Assembly (NCBI GenBank): GCA_028696365.1 | Contig: JAQVHG010000119.1 | Span: forward strand, 1 to 6,756 | Length of the DNA stretch: 6,756 nucleotides | Origin: Methanofollis sp. | Lineage (GTDB): Archaea; Halobacteriota; Methanomicrobia; Methanomicrobiales; Methanofollaceae | Direction of reading: 5' to 3' | Part shown: piece after piece, positions 4,930 through 6,756 of the stretch | Layout: each line of letters starts with the position of its first letter | Numbering within the stretch: the first letter of the stretch is position 1 | Position numbers and translations under genes: made by a program | Notes under the pieces: model-generated | What the model was told of the DNA's origin: nothing | The model's database searches: none | The model's input: only the letters and a program-made list of their open reading frames with translations

Positions 4930-5197
4930 AGTCTGTAATACACACCTAGGTCCCGGCATCTCGCCGGGGGTTGCACCCCCGGACTCCGCCATACGATTGT
5001 GTCGAGGAGGGTAACTCCCTTGTCATGTCCTCCCTATTGGCCTTTCCGGCTCAATCTTTCTCCTGGAGGTCCAGGGGGCGCGCCCCTCAGACTCTCGGGA
5101 TGAGGAGAGGGACGGGAAGGCACAATCAATAACCATAATGAGGGGTTTTCGTCCCCCCCCGTCGAAGAGAACCTATCAAGATGGTTTTTCCAGAGCC
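4930..5197. repeat. MITE-like element, apparent mirror-image chimera
   Basis: The left half follows the plus-orientation copy at 2821: a degenerate end with CTGTA at 4933-4937, palindrome CCGGGGGTTGCACCCCCGG (4964-4982), the centre TCATGTCCTCCCTATTGGCC (5023-5042), then TTTCCGGCTCAATCTTTCTC and palindrome GGGGCGCGCCCC (5075-5086). The right half follows the opposite orientation: GGGAAGGCACAATCAATAAC (5114-5133), an eight-C run at 5153-5160, TATCAAGATGG and a degenerate end TTTTTCCAGAGCC (5185-5197), like the right end of the 3678 copy. The conserved centre is thus present twice, in inverted orientation. It is non-coding. The left border is approximate. Confidence 0.6.
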
Positions 5198-5215
5198 AGT
5201 AAATGTTCAATTTTC

Positions 5216-5333
5216 GGCTCTGTAGAAACCTCACCTACTGTGTGGGGATGTGTGTCACCCACCTTCCTACCTCTTCGGCCGGGGGCGGCAAGCCCCCCGC
5301 AGAGATAGTTGTCCAGAGGGTTTCTACAGAGCC
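5216..5333 (-). repeat. MITE-like element, internally deleted 118-bp copy
   Basis: It is bounded by GGCTCTGTAGAAACCTC and GAGGGTTTCTACAGAGCC, with 15 identical outer bases in inverted repeat. The left half, through CACCTACTGTGTGGGG, ACCTTCCTACC and GGCCGGGGGC (5278-5287), matches the left of the 3678 copy. The right half, GGCAAGCCCCCCGCAGAGAT (5287-5306) then AGTTGTCC, matches the reverse complement of the left of the 2821 copy. The two halves join inside a single GC palindrome, and the centre of about 115-120 bp is missing. The flanks CAATTTTC (5208-5215) and CTATTTTT (5334-5341) agree at six of eight bases and may be a worn target duplication. Confidence 0.75.
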
Positions 5334-5341
5334 CTATTTTT

Positions 5342-5362
5342 GGATTTTGTGAAACCCTCATA
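5342..5362 (+). repeat. Isolated degenerate element end
   Basis: GGATTTTGTGAAACCCTCAT resembles the left end of the 2821 copy (GGCTTTGTAGAAACCCTCAT), differing at a few bases. It begins eight bases after the 118-bp element. I could not follow homology further right with confidence, so this is either the remnant of another copy or a solo end. Confidence 0.4.
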
Positions 5363-5552
5363 TCCAGCACCAGAATATCTTCATGGGGTACTCACTCAAG
5401 AGAAGACCCATCTCCTCCATAATGGCGATACAGCAACCTTTTTCATATCTTCTGTGGGGGAGGGGTTCGGTAGAGAGGGACATCTCCTTCAGGTCGAAAG
5501 TTCCGGGATGTCCTCTCAGTACGCCATGTGCGTGCGTTCGCTTCTTACTCTG
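5363..5552. other. Gene-free stretch before the ilvD 3' end
   Basis: Nothing here is convincing as a gene or regulatory site. Small open frames lack ribosome-binding sites and family motifs. GGGGGAGGGGTTCGG (5456-5470) recalls the GC-rich core of the repeat family and may be the worn interior of the copy whose end is at 5342. The ilvD transcript would end in this region, but no clear T-run follows its stop. Confidence 0.3.
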
Positions 5553-6756
5553 TTACCGTAGGACCGCACCGATATCGGCCTGCCCGACCAGGGCTGCATA
5601 CCGCTTCAGGACGCCGCGCAATTCCTTCTCAGGCGGCTGCCACCCTGCCCGTCGCTCATCGAGGATCTTCTCGTCGACAAGGAGGTTGATCCGCCATGCA
5701 AACAGGTCGACGGCGATCCTGTCGCCCTCCCTGACAAGAGCGATCGGCCCGCCGACCGCCGCCTCAGGGGCGACATGCCCGATGCACGGCCCCCGCGTCC
5801 CGCCCGAGAACCGGCCGTCGGTGACCAAGGCTACCCGCGTATAGCCGAGCCCCATCAGGGCCGAGGTCGGCGAGAGCATCTCAGGCATCCCTGGCCCGCC
5901 CCGCGGCCCCTCGTACCTGATCACCACGACCTCCCCCTCATTGATCTCCTGCGCAAGGATCGCGTGCATCGCCGCGTCCTCGCCGTCGAAGACCCGTGCC
6001 GGCCCCGTGTGTTGCCACATCGCCGCATCGACCGCCGCGCACTTGACCACCGCACCGTCGGGGGCGAGGCTCCCGCGCAGCACCCGCAGGCCCCCGCCCT
6101 CGTGCACCGGATCGGTGCGCGGCCTGATCACCGCCTCGTCCATGACCCACCCTTTTCCGGCGATCTCTCCTATACGCTCGCCCGAGACCGTGACCGCGTC
6201 TTCCAGGAGATCGGCGATCTCATGGAGGACCGCGGGGATCCCTCCGGCCCGGTGGAGGGCGACCATCGAGTGCGGCCCGCCAGGCTGCATGGCACTGAGG
6301 TGCGGGACGCTCTCGCTGATCTCGTTGAACTCATCGAGGGAGAGCGGCACCCCGGCCTCGGTGGCCACCGCCATCAGGTGGAGCACCGTGTTCGTCGAAC
6401 CACCGAGGGCCATGTCCACCCTCACGGCATTTCTCAGACTCTCCAGGGTGACGATCTCCCGTGCGCTCGTGCCCCTCTCGACCAGGCGCACCACCGCCTC
6501 CCCGCTCTCGCGGGCAAGACGGAGTTTTGCAGCGTCCACCGCCGGGGTGGTCGCACACCCAGGCAGGGAGAGCCCCATCGCCTCGGTCATGCACGCCATC
6601 GTGTTGGCGGTGTACAACCCCTGGCAACTCCCGCACCCAGGCATGGCCGCACACTCCAGGTCGTGCAACTCTTCCTCGGTCATCGTCCCGGCGGCGACCT
6701 GTCCCACCCCCTCGAAGACGTCGGTGAGAGTGAGTTCACGCCCGCCCAGGTGCCCT
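5553..6756 (-). CDS. ilvD: Dihydroxy-acid dehydratase, C-terminal part
   Basis: This Fe-S enzyme dehydrates 2,3-dihydroxyisovalerate and 2,3-dihydroxy-3-methylvalerate to the 2-oxo acids in valine, leucine and isoleucine synthesis. The minus frame is open from the window edge to a TAA at 5553-5555, giving 400 residues that begin GHLGGRELTLTDVFEGVGQV. Numbering from the edge, PGCGSCQGLYTANTM (39-53) holds a conserved cluster cysteine (Cys44), MALGGSTNTVLHL (115-127) is a family signature, GPRGGPGMPEML (283-294) binds substrate/Mg, and DGRFSGGTRGPCIGHVAPEA (313-332) carries the catalytic serine loop. The family length is about 550, so roughly 150 N-terminal residues, with the other two cluster cysteines, lie beyond 6756. 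The true start is not visible; a GTG at 6707 is internal because homology continues upstream of it. Edd (phosphogluconate dehydratase) is a relative, but the motifs fit IlvD. Confidence 0.96.
   Translation of the reverse strand, partial: GHLGGRELTLTDVFEGVGQVAAGTMTEEELHDLECAAMPGCGSCQGLYTANTMACMTEAMGLSLPGCATTPAVDAAKLRLARESGEAVVRLVERGTSAREIVTLESLRNAVRVDMALGGSTNTVLHLMAVATEAGVPLSLDEFNEISESVPHLSAMQPGGPHSMVALHRAGGIPAVLHEIADLLEDAVTVSGERIGEIAGKGWVMDEAVIRPRTDPVHEGGGLRVLRGSLAPDGAVVKCAAVDAAMWQHTGPARVFDGEDAAMHAILAQEINEGEVVVIRYEGPRGGPGMPEMLSPTSALMGLGYTRVALVTDGRFSGGTRGPCIGHVAPEAAVGGPIALVREGDRIAVDLFAWRINLLVDEKILDERRAGWQPPEKELRGVLKRYAALVGQADIGAVLR

Noticed and set aside
2821..5333. CRISPR array
   Set aside because: The repeated units are inverted-repeat elements of over 100 bp with homologous interiors. 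There are no short direct repeats with unique, evenly sized spacers, and no cas genes.
5250..5844. Plus-strand ORFs of 103 and 153 codons
   Set aside because: One starts within the 118-bp repeat and the other runs antisense into ilvD; neither has a start signal or domain.
5553..6756. Phosphogluconate dehydratase (Edd) as identity of the dehydratase
   Set aside because: The TANTM, MALGGSTNTVLHL and DGRFSGGTRG motifs with flanking residues fit IlvD, and methanogens lack an Entner-Doudoroff route.
1..6756. Defence system, toxin-antitoxin, tRNA or other RNA gene
   Set aside because: No ORF outside the listed genes has a supporting motif, and I saw no tRNA-like cloverleaf or conserved RNA signature on either strand.

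Overview
The window looks like chromosome of a methanogenic euryarchaeon, most likely of the Methanomicrobiales (Methanoculleus/Methanofollis type). This is inferred from GC-rich genes, archaeal TATA-type promoters with short leaders, GGAGG/GGTGAT ribosome-binding sites, a GICMGN-type CarA, and an iron-sulfur flavoprotein (Isf) of the kind best known from methanogens. No database search was possible, so the taxon is an inference.

Layout. 1-1277, minus strand: start of carB (74 codons visible) and complete carA, overlapping by one base (TGATG), the two subunits of carbamoyl-phosphate synthetase. 1278-1389: short divergent promoter region. 1390-2292, plus: an Isf-like flavoprotein carrying an unrecognised N-terminal domain of about 105 residues. 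2293-3060: gene-free, with a hairpin after the flavoprotein gene, a decayed repeat and an intact repeat element. 3061-3402, minus: a small thioredoxin-fold-like protein with four cysteines. 3403-4264: gene-free, with two more repeat elements and the promoter of the next gene. 4265-4852, plus: plant-type beta-carbonic anhydrase, followed by a strong hairpin plus T-run terminator. 4853-5552: gene-free, with three more repeat copies or fragments. 5553-6756, minus: C-terminal 400 residues of dihydroxy-acid dehydratase (ilvD), cut by the window edge.

The most unusual content is in the three gene-poor gaps. They hold at least six related copies of one miniature element. The ends are inverted repeats (GGCTCTGTAGAAACCCTC...), and inside are two GC-rich palindromes flanking a conserved centre. 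Two copies are near full length (231 and 239 bp, opposite orientations). One is a 118-bp derivative lacking the centre, one looks like a mirror-image chimera, and the others are decayed. No transposase is present, so this looks like a non-autonomous (MITE-like) family that rearranges through its palindromes.

The genes are housekeeping and redox functions (pyrimidine/arginine precursor, branched-chain amino acids, CO2/bicarbonate interconversion, electron transfer). They do not form one operon. The only plausible functional link is that carbonic anhydrase makes the bicarbonate used by CarAB. I found no CRISPR array, RNA gene, transposase, toxin-antitoxin or defence system.
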